Origin: Hyphomicrobiales bacterium
GTDB taxonomy: Bacteria; Pseudomonadota; Alphaproteobacteria; Rhizobiales; Aestuariivirgaceae
Direction of reading: 5' to 3'
Assembly: GCA_012032065.1 (NCBI GenBank)
Contig: JAAURV010000167.1
Location: 1-6,939 of the forward strand
DNA: 6,939 bases
Part shown: in pieces, positions 1-6,245 of the stretch
Layout of the letters: every line of letters starts with the position of its first letter
Position numbering within the stretch: position 1 is the first letter of the stretch
Made by a program: the position numbers and the translations under genes
Notes under the pieces: model-generated
Seen by the model: the letters and a program-made list of their open reading frames with translations, nothing else
What the model was told of the DNA's origin: nothing
The model's database searches: none

Positions 1-66
1 TTGCGCGATGGGAAAGGTGAGGGTGTGTGCACGAGACACCCCCTCACCTTCCCCATTGCTGCGCAA
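1..66. repeat. imperfect palindromic intergenic repeat
   Basis: The first 28 bases (starting ttgcgcgatggg) are an imperfect inverted copy of 36-66 (ending ccattgctgcgcaa). The arms share ttgcgc at their outer ends and an aaggtgaggg core, with a few small indels, and enclose a loop of about 7 bases. It looks like a REP-like palindrome between rpsP (expected upstream, not seen) and rimM. It may extend left of the window. No coding role is likely: open frames through it are arginine- and proline-rich and match nothing. Confidence 0.6.
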
Positions 67-76
67 TGGGTCCCCT

Positions 77-100
77 TCCTCCCCCGCAAGCGGGGGAGGA
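77..100 (+). promoter_or_regulatory. perfect hairpin covering the rimM ribosome binding site
   Basis: The bases tcctcccccgc (77-87) and gcgggggagga (90-100) are exact reverse complements separated by aa, so they can form a very GC-rich 11-bp stem. The 3' strand ends in GGGAGGA, which is also the best Shine-Dalgarno sequence for the rimM ATG at 108 (7-base spacing). Folding of the mRNA would hide the ribosome binding site. The sequence resembles a dispersed GC-rich palindrome common in alphaproteobacterial genomes, so it may simply be a repeat that landed here. A regulatory effect is inference. Confidence 0.55.
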
Positions 101-107
101 TGTTGTG

Positions 108-602
108 ATGCTGATCCTCCTCGGCATCATCACCGGCGCTCATGGCATCAGAGGCGAAGTGAAACTCAGAAGCTTCACCGCCGATCCGCAAGCCATCGCT
201 CAATACGGCCCCCTGCAAACGAAGTCCGGCGATACAATTGAGATCATCCGCCTCAAGCCGCAGAAGGACCACTTCATCGCGGCACTGAAAGGCGTGACCG
301 GCCGCAATCGCGCCGAAGCGCTGCGCGGTACAGAGCTCTTCGTTGCCCGCGAAAAACTTCCGCCCACGGACGAAACCGAAATATACGTTTCCGATCTCAT
401 CGGCCGTCCCGTTGTGTCGAATGGAACCGTCATCGGCGAAGTCGTGGGCATCGAGAATTACGGCGCCGGCGATCTTCTCGATGTGAAACTACCGGGCCGG
501 AGAGGCACCGTTCTCATCCCTCTTGGCGGCGATTTCATTTCATCCATCGCAAATGGTACGATCACCGTCGATCTGCCGGAGGGGTATCTGGATGAGAAGT
601 GA
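108..602 (+). CDS. rimM: ribosome maturation factor RimM
   Basis: Assists late assembly of the 30S subunit in the cytoplasm, acting on the head region by binding ribosomal protein S19. The 164-residue product has the RimM N-terminal domain opening LGIITGAHGIRGEVKLRSF (about residues 5-23). It is followed by the linker with ALRGTELFVAREKLPP (about 71-86) and a C-terminal PRC-barrel domain (about 93-164) with DLIGRPVV, GDLLDVKL and VLIPLGGDFI. Length is slightly short but normal. I chose ATG 108 because AGGA lies 7 bases upstream and the RimM homology begins here; in-frame codons further upstream translate the hairpin repeat and are not RimM-like. GTG at 105 is a possible alternative. It is the first gene of a trmD-type operon, although an unrelated gene separates it from trmD. 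The frame is intact. Confidence 0.95.
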   Translation: MLILLGIITGAHGIRGEVKLRSFTADPQAIAQYGPLQTKSGDTIEIIRLKPQKDHFIAALKGVTGRNRAEALRGTELFVAREKLPPTDETEIYVSDLIGRPVVSNGTVIGEVVGIENYGAGDLLDVKLPGRRGTVLIPLGGDFISSIANGTITVDLPEGYLDEK

Positions 603-624
603 CTGGTGAGCTATCTCTCATCCT

Positions 625-716
625 CTCCATGGGCGGGCTTGACCCGCCCACCCAGACTGCATCTGCTCTTTTCCGCTCTATCTCACTGGGTCGGCGGGTC
701 AAGCCCGCCGATGGAG
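625..716. repeat. 31-bp inverted repeat after rimM
   Basis: Bases 625-655 (ctccatgggcgggcttgacc...) and 686-716 (ctgggtcggcgggtcaagcc...) are inverted copies matching at 29 of 31 positions around a 30-base loop. Each arm also contains its own short palindrome, ggcggg-ctt/aag-cccgcc. It fills most of the rimM to exported-protein gap. Such GGCGGGCTTGACCCGCC palindromes are dispersed repeats in rhizobial-type genomes, from my general knowledge. It could act as an mRNA-stabilising or attenuating structure within the operon, which is inference. Confidence 0.85.
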
Positions 717-749
717 GAAAGGGTGGACGGCAAAGGCACGGAGTTAAAC

Positions 750-1961
750 ATGCGCTTCATCTTCACCCTCGCTTTCGCGGCGTTCTTGTTAACGACGGCA
801 GCGTCCGCCGGTCCCGCCGCCGATCAGCTTCCGGAAATTCTGGAGTTCGGCAATCTCTCGGCCGGCGCGGCCCAACTCTCCGCCGACGATGCCGAAACCA
901 AAGCCGACGCGCGGGTCGCTGAAATTTCTCATCGCCATCGAGCATCTGGCGCAGTCGTTTCACAAACACGGCCTCGAAACCAGCAATGGCGGGCCATGAT
1001 GAATCTGCCGGTGCTCCGCATTCCGGTGCCGCCCAATCCGAAGCCGGAGCCGCTCGACTATGCGAAGTTCCGCGCCATCCTCGAAACGCTGACGGCCGAT
1101 CTCGATGCCGCGCAGAACGATCTTGGCAGCGTTGGCGATGCCGAGATCAAACTCCCGGTCGATCTCTTCCGCATCCGCTTCGATCTCGATGGCGACGGCA
1201 AATCCGCCGGTTACGAAGGCCTCGGCCCGATCCTCGCTGCTCTTTCAGGAATCTCTCCGGAAACGGGCCCGGCTCGGGTTTTTCCCATCGCCTTCGATAC
1301 GGCGGATTTCTACTGGATGCAGGGTTATGCGAATTTCATCGGCGCCTTCGCCGAGTTTCTTCTCGCCCATGATTTCGAAACCACTTTCAACAAGACGTTC
1401 CACATCAATTTCCCCAACGCCGGGTTGCCGCTAGCCGAGAAACTTGCGCGGCCTGATCCGGCGGACCGCTGGAGCGGCGGGGCGGTGGGCGATGCCATCG
1501 CCATGTTGCATCTGATCAACTGGAAGGTCACGGACCCCGAGAAACTCAAAAACGTCCGTACACGGTTGAAGTCCATGGCGGAGCTCTCCCGCAAGAGTTG
1601 GGCCGCGGCACGCAAGGAAACCGACAACGATCACGAGTGGCTTCCCAACGCCAAGCAAACGCCGGCCGCCGCCAACATGGAAGTCACCGACGAACAGATC
1701 GATGGCTGGCTCGCGGTGATGGCTGAGTTCGAGGCGGTGCTCGACGGCAAAAAGCTGCTGCCGCACTGGCGCTTCTCGCAAGGCCTCAATGTGAAGCGCA
1801 TGTTCGAGGAGTCGAAGAACTTCGATCTCGTGCTGCTGGTTGCCGGCACGGACGCGATTCAATGGCTCGAGCCGGGCCCCGTCTCCGACGAGACGACCTG
1901 GAACAACATGATGGGCGCCTTCCGGGGAAACTTCCTTGGTTATGCGGTATGGTTCAACTAA
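750..1961 (+). CDS. exported protein of unknown function with EF-hand-like loop (two compensating frameshifts)
   Basis: I do not recognise a named family. ATG 750 is chosen because GGAG (740-743) lies 6 bases upstream and a clear signal peptide follows: MRFIFTLAFAAFLLTTAASA, probably cleaved after residue 20. The frame opens further upstream (from 606) but that part translates a palindromic repeat. The mature part is about 383 residues, soluble in appearance and presumably periplasmic. Residues 145-156, DLDGDGKSAGYE, match a canonical 12-residue calcium-binding EF-hand loop (D1, D3, D5, G6, E12). Other striking segments are LRIPVPPNPKPEPLDY, PHWRF (338-342) and the C-terminal GNFLGYAVWFN. Between about 925 and 996 the true protein appears to lie in the +1 frame (FLIAIEHLAQSFHKHGLETS), entered by an extra base near gaaattt (921-927) and left by a missing base near 994-1000. 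The two cancel, so the frame stays open but about 24 residues are wrong. It sits inside the trmD operon between two palindromic repeats. Confidence 0.75.
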   Translation: MRFIFTLAFAAFLLTTAASAGPAADQLPEILEFGNLSAGAAQLSADDAETKADARVAEISHRHRASGAVVSQTRPRNQQWRAMMNLPVLRIPVPPNPKPEPLDYAKFRAILETLTADLDAAQNDLGSVGDAEIKLPVDLFRIRFDLDGDGKSAGYEGLGPILAALSGISPETGPARVFPIAFDTADFYWMQGYANFIGAFAEFLLAHDFETTFNKTFHINFPNAGLPLAEKLARPDPADRWSGGAVGDAIAMLHLINWKVTDPEKLKNVRTRLKSMAELSRKSWAAARKETDNDHEWLPNAKQTPAAANMEVTDEQIDGWLAVMAEFEAVLDGKKLLPHWRFSQGLNVKRMFEESKNFDLVLLVAGTDAIQWLEPGPVSDETTWNNMMGAFRGNFLGYAVWFN

Positions 1962-1999
1962 ATGATCCGCGTACTGATGACCAATTCGGCTCAAACACT

Positions 2000-2089
2000 T
2001 GTCATCCCCGCACTTGTTGCGGGGACCCATCGTGCCGCCGCGCTGCGCGCGTGGAGGGATGGGTTGCCGGAACAAGTCCGGCAATGACA
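2000..2089. repeat. 32-bp inverted repeat before trmD
   Basis: Bases 2000-2031 (tgtcatccccgcacttgttg...) and 2058-2089 (gatgggttgccggaacaagt...) are inverted copies matching at about 26 of 32 positions, around a GC-rich 26-base loop. Each arm is itself a small palindrome around acttgtt/aacaagt. The differences between arms preserve the internal pairing (ccgcacttgttgcgg against ccggaacaagtccgg). The TGTCAT...CTTGTT...ACCCATC motif is a familiar dispersed repeat of alphaproteobacteria, by my recollection. It separates the exported-protein gene from trmD. Confidence 0.85.
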
Positions 2090-2107
2090 GAAGTTTGAGA
2101 GTTCGCC

Positions 2108-2795
2108 ATGCCTTTCCGCGCCACCATCCTGACGCTCTTCCCCGAGATGTTTCCCGGCCCCCTGGGCCATTCGCTCGCGGGACGGGCGCTGGAACAAGGA
2201 ACCTGGAAACTCGACGTCCACGACATCCGGAACGCGGCAGCGGACAGGCACCGCACCGTTGACGATCATCCCGCAGGCGGAGGGCCGGGAATGGTGTTGA
2301 AGCCCGATGTTCTGGCGGCAGCCATTGATACGGCACCGCATCAAGGCCCGCGCCTGCTCATGAGCCCGCGCGGCGAGCCTTTGACCCAAAGCCTCGTGAA
2401 GGACCTGGCCGCTGGTCCGGGCCTTATGATCGTCTGTGGCCGATTTGAAGGCGTGGATGAGCGCGTGATCGAGAAGCGCGGCCTCCGGGAGGTTTCCGTT
2501 GGCGACTATGTGCTCTCGGGCGGCGAGCCGGCGGCGATGGTGCTGCTCGATGCCATTGTCCGGCTTTGCCGGGGGTGATGGCAAGAACGAGAGTGCCCTA
2601 GAGGAAAGTTTTGAGGACGGATTGCTCGAACATCCCCACTACACGAAGCCGAATATCTGGGAAGGGGTTGAAATTCCTCAGATTCTCCTGTCTGGCGATC
2701 ACAAGGCCATTGCCCAATGGAAAAAACAACAGCGCCAGGCGCTCACCAAATCCCGCCGCCCGGACCTCTGGAGTAGGACTATAGATTCCAAATAG
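2108..2795 (+). CDS. trmD: tRNA (guanine-N1)-methyltransferase TrmD, frameshifted in this sequence
   Basis: Methylates G37 next to the anticodon of tRNAs using S-adenosylmethionine, which prevents +1 frameshifting during translation. The first part (frame of 2108) has ILTLFPEMF at the N-terminus, HRTVDDHPAGGGPGMV (about 48-63) and the SPOUT trefoil-knot segments LLMSPRG (83-89), CGRFEGVDERVIE (110-122) and GDYVLSGGE (132-140). That frame stops at 2576-2578, but the rest continues from 2580 in another frame with ESFEDGLLEHPHYTKP, which carries the expected catalytic Asp, then LLSGDHKAIAQW and RRPDLW. Restoring one T at 2565-2567 and one G near 2579-2582 rebuilds the family sequence RLLPGVMGKNE and a 229-residue protein of normal length. 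As written, the gene would lack the catalytic Asp. Because TrmD is essential, errors in the sequence are the likely cause. ATG 2108 has a weak GAGAG 6 bases upstream. Confidence 0.93.
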
Positions 2796-2879
2796 GCTCA
2801 TAATCGCACAAAAGTGAGGCTACAGGCCGGTCCAGCCCTTGGCCGGTACCCAACAGCCCCAAACCCCTCGTGGCCGCTG

Positions 2880-2899
2880 GCGGGCCATTTGCGGGCCAT
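2880..2899 (+). repeat. short direct duplication gcgggccat-tt-gcgggccat
   Basis: Two perfect 9-base copies separated by two bases lie in the 231-base gap between trmD and rplS (2796-3026). The gap also contains repeated ggccgg blocks (2825-2846) and an AT-richer stretch around 2911-2940. I see no terminator with a T-tract after trmD. No gene fits the gap; its only other supported content is the candidate rplS promoter. The repeat may be chance or slippage in GC-rich sequence. Confidence 0.4.
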
Positions 2900-2970
2900 G
2901 GAAGCGATTTCACTTATAGGTAGTAAGATTCCTATTTCTCGCCCCCGCCGCACCTGCGAAGAGGAATGAT

Positions 2971-2999
2971 TTGATTCTTCCTCCCCGAGCCGGTATAGG
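2971..2999 (+). promoter_or_regulatory. candidate sigma-70-type promoter for rplS
   Basis: TTGATT (2971-2976) and TATAGG (2994-2999) are separated by exactly 17 bases, close to the TTGACA-N17-TATAAT pattern. Transcription would begin about 3006, giving a 5' leader of roughly 20 bases before the rplS ATG at 3027. The 231-base gap after trmD makes an independent rplS promoter reasonable. The call is by eye only and alphaproteobacterial promoters are often degenerate. Confidence 0.45.
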
Positions 3000-3026
3000 C
3001 GCGCGATCCCTTAAAGGAACGAGATC

Positions 3027-3451
3027 ATGAATATCATGAGCAGCTCGAGAAAGAGCAGGTGGCTGCCGTTGCCGCCAAGCGCAGCGTGCCAGAATTCGCG
3101 CCCGGCGACACCGTCATCGTCAATGTGAAGGTGAAGGAAGGCGACCGCAGCCGCGTACAGGCTTACGAGGGCGTGTGCATTGCCCGCTCCGGCGGCGGCA
3201 TCAACGAGAATTTCACCGTGCGCAAGATGTCCTACGGCGAAGGCGTGGAGCGTGTGTTTCCCGTCTATTCCCCTATGATCGACTCGATCAAGGTGGTGCG
3301 CCGCGGCAAGGTGCGCCGTGCCAAGCTCTATTACCTCCGCGGCCGCACCGGCAAGTCGGCCCGCATCGCCGAAAAGCAGAAAGCCTTCGGCCTCGCCACC
3401 GCTGCCGCCGCCGCTGCTCCGTCCGAGAAGGACGCGGGCGCGGAAGCCTGA
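3027..3451 (+). CDS. rplS: 50S ribosomal protein L19, frameshifted at codon 4 in this sequence
   Basis: Structural protein of the large subunit at the 30S-50S interface. ATG 3027 has AAGGA (3014-3018) 8 bases upstream and begins MNI, but the frame then breaks. Adding one T in atcatgag (3034-3040) gives the family start MNIIEQLEKEQVAAVAAKR, which joins the long frame running to the stop at 3449-3451. That frame has PEFAPGDTVIVNVKVKEG, RVQAYEGVCIARSGGGINE, SYGEGVERVFPVYSP and VRRGKVRRAKLYYLRGRTGK, all typical of L19. The Ala-rich tail ending KDAGAEA is common in alphaproteobacteria. The corrected length is 141 residues. As written, only an internal GTG at 3059 could start the long frame, losing about 11 conserved residues. 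A sequence error is more likely than a real mutation. It is the last gene of the operon and is followed by a terminator. Confidence 0.95.
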
Positions 3452-3474
3452 TCGTCCGTAGACGGATCAATTCT

Positions 3475-3503
3475 AAGGCCGGTCCGTTGGGCCGGCCTTT
3501 TCT
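3475..3503 (+). terminator. rho-independent terminator of rplS
   Basis: AAGGCCGG (3475-3482) pairs with CCGGCCTT (3492-3499). The stem can extend by tcc/ggg pairs to about 11 bp with a 3-base loop. A short T-rich run (tttt then ct) follows directly. It starts 23 bases after the rplS stop codon, as expected for the end of the operon. Confidence 0.85.
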
Positions 3504-3509
3504 ATAATG

Positions 3510-3637
3510 AAACCTCATGCTGAGGTGCCCTCCGAAGGAGGGCCTCGAAGCATGGCCACACGCGCTGAACTCTCCACCCGGACTCGCGGCCGTGCTTCGA
3601 GGCATCGCGTTCCGCGATGCACCTCAGCACGAGGTTT
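3510..3637. repeat. long inverted repeat with a nested hairpin in each arm
   Basis: The outer and inner parts of the arms are near-identical inverted copies: 3510-3528 with 3619-3637 (18 of 19) and 3542-3557 with 3588-3603 (15 of 16). Between these parts each arm carries a different small hairpin: cctcc-gaa-ggagg on the left (3529-3541) and atcgcg-ttc-cgcgat on the right (3604-3618). The 30-base centre (3558-3587) is unpaired. This resembles the CCTCATGCTGAGG...CCTCGAAGCATG dispersed element of rhizobial-type genomes, from general knowledge. It lies between the ends of two convergent genes and could help block readthrough. It explains the whole 3504-3667 gap; no gene is there. Confidence 0.85.
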
Positions 3638-3667
3638 GGGTGAACTGAGAGTGCGGTTCTACCCTTC

Positions 3668-4615
3668 TCAGATCATCCCGCTGTCCAGCGCATAGAGCAA
3701 CACACTCACCGTGATTGCGGCGAGTGCCGTGCCGAGCGCGATGGACGCGGATACGGGGGCGACGGCTTCTTCGTTGCGGTGGGCAAAGAGGAAGGCATTG
3801 GCGCCGGTTGGCATCGCCGCGAAGACCACGGCAACTTTGAACCACAGGTCCGGGATCGGACCCAGGAGCCGCAGCAGTCCATAGACCATGAGTGGCGCCA
3901 CCGCCATTTTCAAGACAATAAGAATTCCCACCCCGCCCCACTGGCCGCGCAGACTGTAGGTCGCGAGCGACAGGCCGAGCGCGAAGAGTGCCGAGGGAAT
4001 GCTGGCATCGGACAGCATCTCCAGCATGCGGTCGGGAATGGGATGAAGGCCAAGGCCAACGAACCGCCAGATGCCCGCCGCCGCAAGTGCGATGATGATG
4101 GCGTTGGTGGAAAGCGTCTTGAGCAGTTCGCGGCCGATCGAACGCCATATCACCTGTTCCGCGTGAACGGCAAACTCGCGGTGAAGCGTTGCCGCAAGCC
4201 AAAGTATTACGGCATGGATCGACAAAATGAGGCCTGCCGGCACCGCGGCATCCTTGCCGTAATGCGCCAAGGCCAATGGCGTTCCGAGCAACGCCACATT
4301 GCCGAAACCCGCCGCCATGCTGGCAGCCGCGCCGCCCGACGCCGAGAGACTCTCCGTACGCTGAGCAATGATTGCGGCCAGCATCCACACAATCGCAAGC
4401 CCGCCGAACATGGCGATCCACAAGCCCCAAGGCTTCACCTCCTGCGGCGGCATCATTACGACAGTGCGGAACAAGAGTGCCGGGATCGCCAGCAGAAAAA
4501 CGAACTGCGTGAGACCCCGCGCCGTTCCCTCCGACACAAGCCGGAGTTTCGCGAAAATGAATCCGAGCGCGATGATGCCGAAGACCGGCAGGACCGAATT
4601 GAGGATTGCGTCCAA
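3668..4615 (-). CDS. AEC (auxin efflux carrier) family transporter
   Basis: Integral inner-membrane permease of the AEC family, which exports or exchanges small organic acids and similar metabolites; the substrate cannot be read from the sequence. The 315-residue product opens ILNSVLPVFGIIALGFIFAKL and is hydrophobic along its length, with about ten membrane segments. Family hallmarks are FGNVALLGTPL (104-114) in the first half and AAMPTGANAFLFA (266-278) in the second half. Length is normal and the frame intact. The start is a TTG at 4615, chosen because the family N-terminus begins exactly there; no strong ribosome binding site precedes it. The start lies 3 bases after the leuD stop codon, so translation is probably coupled to leuD. 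The operon with leuD and argC hints at a metabolite related to amino acid synthesis, but that is inference. The gene converges on rplS. Confidence 0.9.
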   Translation of the reverse strand: MDAILNSVLPVFGIIALGFIFAKLRLVSEGTARGLTQFVFLLAIPALLFRTVVMMPPQEVKPWGLWIAMFGGLAIVWMLAAIIAQRTESLSASGGAAASMAAGFGNVALLGTPLALAHYGKDAAVPAGLILSIHAVILWLAATLHREFAVHAEQVIWRSIGRELLKTLSTNAIIIALAAAGIWRFVGLGLHPIPDRMLEMLSDASIPSALFALGLSLATYSLRGQWGGVGILIVLKMAVAPLMVYGLLRLLGPIPDLWFKVAVVFAAMPTGANAFLFAHRNEEAVAPVSASIALGTALAAITVSVLLYALDSGMI

Positions 4616-4618
4616 GGA

Positions 4619-5224
4619 CTAAAGCCAGGGGTGCGCTTCGGCGTTCTTCTTTTCGAAGCTGTCGATAAACGCGGCCTTTTCGAGCGTGAGGCCGATATCG
4701 TCGAGGCCATTCATCAGACAGTGCTTGCGGAATGGATCGATGTCGAAGGTCACGCGCCCGCCATCGGGCCCGCGGATTTCCTGTTTCGCAAGGTCAACAG
4801 TGAGCGTCGCATTCGCGCCGCGCTCGGCATCGTCCATCAGCTTCTTCAGGTCCTCCGGCGAAACCACGATCGGCAATATGCCGTTCTTGAAGCAGTTGTT
4901 GTAGAAGATGTCGGCGAAGCTCGTGGAGATGACGCAGCGGATGCCGAAATCGAGCAGCGCCCAAGGCGCGTGCTCGCGCGACGAGCCGCAGCCGAAATTA
5001 TCGCCGGCCACCAGAATCTGCGCCTTGCGATAGGCAGGTTTGTTCAGCACGAACTCCGGCAGCTCTTGGCCCGCCTGGGTGTAGCGCATCTCGAAAAACA
5101 GCGACTTGCCGAGCCCCGTCCTCTTGATCGTCTTCAGGAACTGCTTCGGGATGATCATGTCGGTGTCGATATTGACGATGTTGAGGGGTGCCGCAACACC
5201 GGTCAGCGTTTCGAATTTCTGCAT
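4619..5224 (-). CDS. leuD: 3-isopropylmalate dehydratase small subunit LeuD
   Basis: With LeuC it isomerises 2-isopropylmalate to 3-isopropylmalate in leucine biosynthesis; LeuD is the swivelling aconitase-type small subunit in the cytoplasm. The 201-residue product is the usual length and the frame is intact. Diagnostic segments are NIDTDMIIPKQFLK (18-31), AGDNFGCGSSREHAPWAL (73-90), SFADIFYNNCFKNGILPI (102-119) and the C-terminal IDPFRKHCLMNGLDDIGLTLE. The ATG at 5224 follows the argC stop codon by 5 bases. A GGCGG-containing candidate ribosome binding site lies inside the end of argC, so translation is likely coupled. The Fe-S large subunit gene leuC is not in the window, so the complex must be completed from elsewhere. 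Confidence 0.96.
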   Translation of the reverse strand: MQKFETLTGVAAPLNIVNIDTDMIIPKQFLKTIKRTGLGKSLFFEMRYTQAGQELPEFVLNKPAYRKAQILVAGDNFGCGSSREHAPWALLDFGIRCVISTSFADIFYNNCFKNGILPIVVSPEDLKKLMDDAERGANATLTVDLAKQEIRGPDGGRVTFDIDPFRKHCLMNGLDDIGLTLEKAAFIDSFEKKNAEAHPWL

Positions 5225-5229
5225 GGTAG

Positions 5230-6187
5230 TCAGGCCGCCTTGGGAAGATCGACGCCCAGGGTTTCGTCGGCGCCGATCATGAGGTTGAGATTCTGCACGG
5301 CGGCGCCGGAAGCGCCCTTGCCAAGATTGTCGTAGATCGCCATCAGCAGCACCTGTCCGCGCTTGTCGTTGCCGAACACATGCAGCCGCATGCGGTTGGT
5401 GTTGTTGAGCGCCTGCGGGTCGATCTCGGCGGCGCGCTCCATATCCGCATACGGAGCAACATCGAGGAATTTCGCGGTCGCATAGGCCGAAGCAAGGCAA
5501 TCGTGAATGTCCTTGGCGCTCGTTTGCTTCATCAGCAATTCGGAGAACACCGGAACCACACCCAGCATGCCTTGCGCATAGTTGCCGACGGCCGGCTGGA
5601 AGATCACGTCGCGCTCCAGCATGGCGTAGACCCGCATCTCGGGCAGATGCTTGTGATTGAGCGTCAGGCCATAAGGCGCATAAACCTGGGCCTTCCCGCC
5701 CGCCTGCTCGTAAGCCTCGATCATCTTTTTGCCGCCGCCGGAATAACCCGACACGGCATTGTAGGTGACGGGATAATCGCGCGACATGATGCCTGCAACG
5801 ATCAGTGGACGGAGCAATGCGATCAGCCCCTGCGGATAGCAGCCGGGGTTCGACACGCGGATCGAGCTTCTGATTTTCGACACCTGCGTCTTGTCGAGTT
5901 CGGGAAACCCATAGGTCCAGGCGGGATCGGTGCGGAACGCCGTCGAGGCATCGATGAGCCGCGTCTTCGCTCCGCCGCCAACGAGTGCCGCCGCTTCCTT
6001 GGCCGCATCGTCCGGTAGGCAAAGGATGGCGATATCGGCGCTGTTCAAAAAGTTCTCGCCGCGCCGCTTCGTCCTTGCGGCGGGCGGGATCGATCGAAAG
6101 CAGGGTAATGTCGGCCCGGGCTTTCAGCCGGTCGCGGATCTGGAGGCCCGTGGTTCCGGCCTCCCCGTCGATGAATACGTTTGCCAT
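5230..6187 (-). CDS. argC: N-acetyl-gamma-glutamyl-phosphate reductase (type 2), frameshifted in this sequence
   Basis: Reduces N-acetyl-glutamyl phosphate to the semialdehyde with NADPH, in arginine biosynthesis. The start MANVFIDGEAGTTGLQI (6187) carries the nucleotide-binding loop. The catalytic Cys lies in SNPGCYPQG at about residue 116, followed by NAVSGYSGGGKKMIEAYE and YGLTLNHKHLPEM. The short form of about 318 residues is the type common in alphaproteobacteria. The frame breaks after residue 45: the run of five A bases on the plus strand (6047-6051) appears one base too long. Removing one gives RRELLNSADIAILCLPDDAAKEA, the expected continuation, which then runs intact to the stop at 5230. 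As written, the product would leave the family at that point. No clear ribosome binding site precedes ATG 6187. It is the first gene of a minus-strand cluster with leuD and the transporter, and is divergent from the small secreted protein gene. Confidence 0.93.
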
Positions 6188-6245
6188 GCGCGGGTCTTAC
6201 AGGCGGAATCCGGGGCTTGCAACATGAACGGGAGTTAAACCGAAG

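Noticed and set aside
27..107. Upstream extension of rimM from ATG 27
   Set aside because: The added residues translate the palindromic repeat and hairpin. RimM homology and the ribosome binding site both point to ATG 108.
1431..2336. Minus-strand open frame of 301 codons across the exported-protein and trmD genes
   Set aside because: The composition is Arg- and His-rich with no recognisable domain, and it crosses two palindromic repeats and overlaps two real genes on the other strand.
3779..5335. Very long plus-strand open frame of 518 codons
   Set aside because: It runs antisense across the AEC transporter, leuD and the end of argC, and is very rich in Arg, Gln, Glu and His. The minus-strand proteins are recognisable families in good frames, so this is a shadow.
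5380..6018. Plus-strand open frame of 212 codons opposite argC
   Set aside because: It is antisense to conserved argC sequence, with shadow-like composition and no ribosome binding site or known motif.
4619..6187. Single 522-codon minus-strand frame that looks like an ArgC-LeuD fusion
   Set aside because: It begins as ArgC and ends as LeuD, but the middle is out-of-frame argC caused by the extra base at 6047-6051. ArgC has its own stop at 5230 and LeuD its own start at 5224, so there is no fusion.
6194..6222. Possible minus-strand promoter for argC (TTGCAA, 17-base gap, TAAGAC)
   Set aside because: Spacing is good but the -10 matches the consensus at only three of six bases, too weak to list as a feature.
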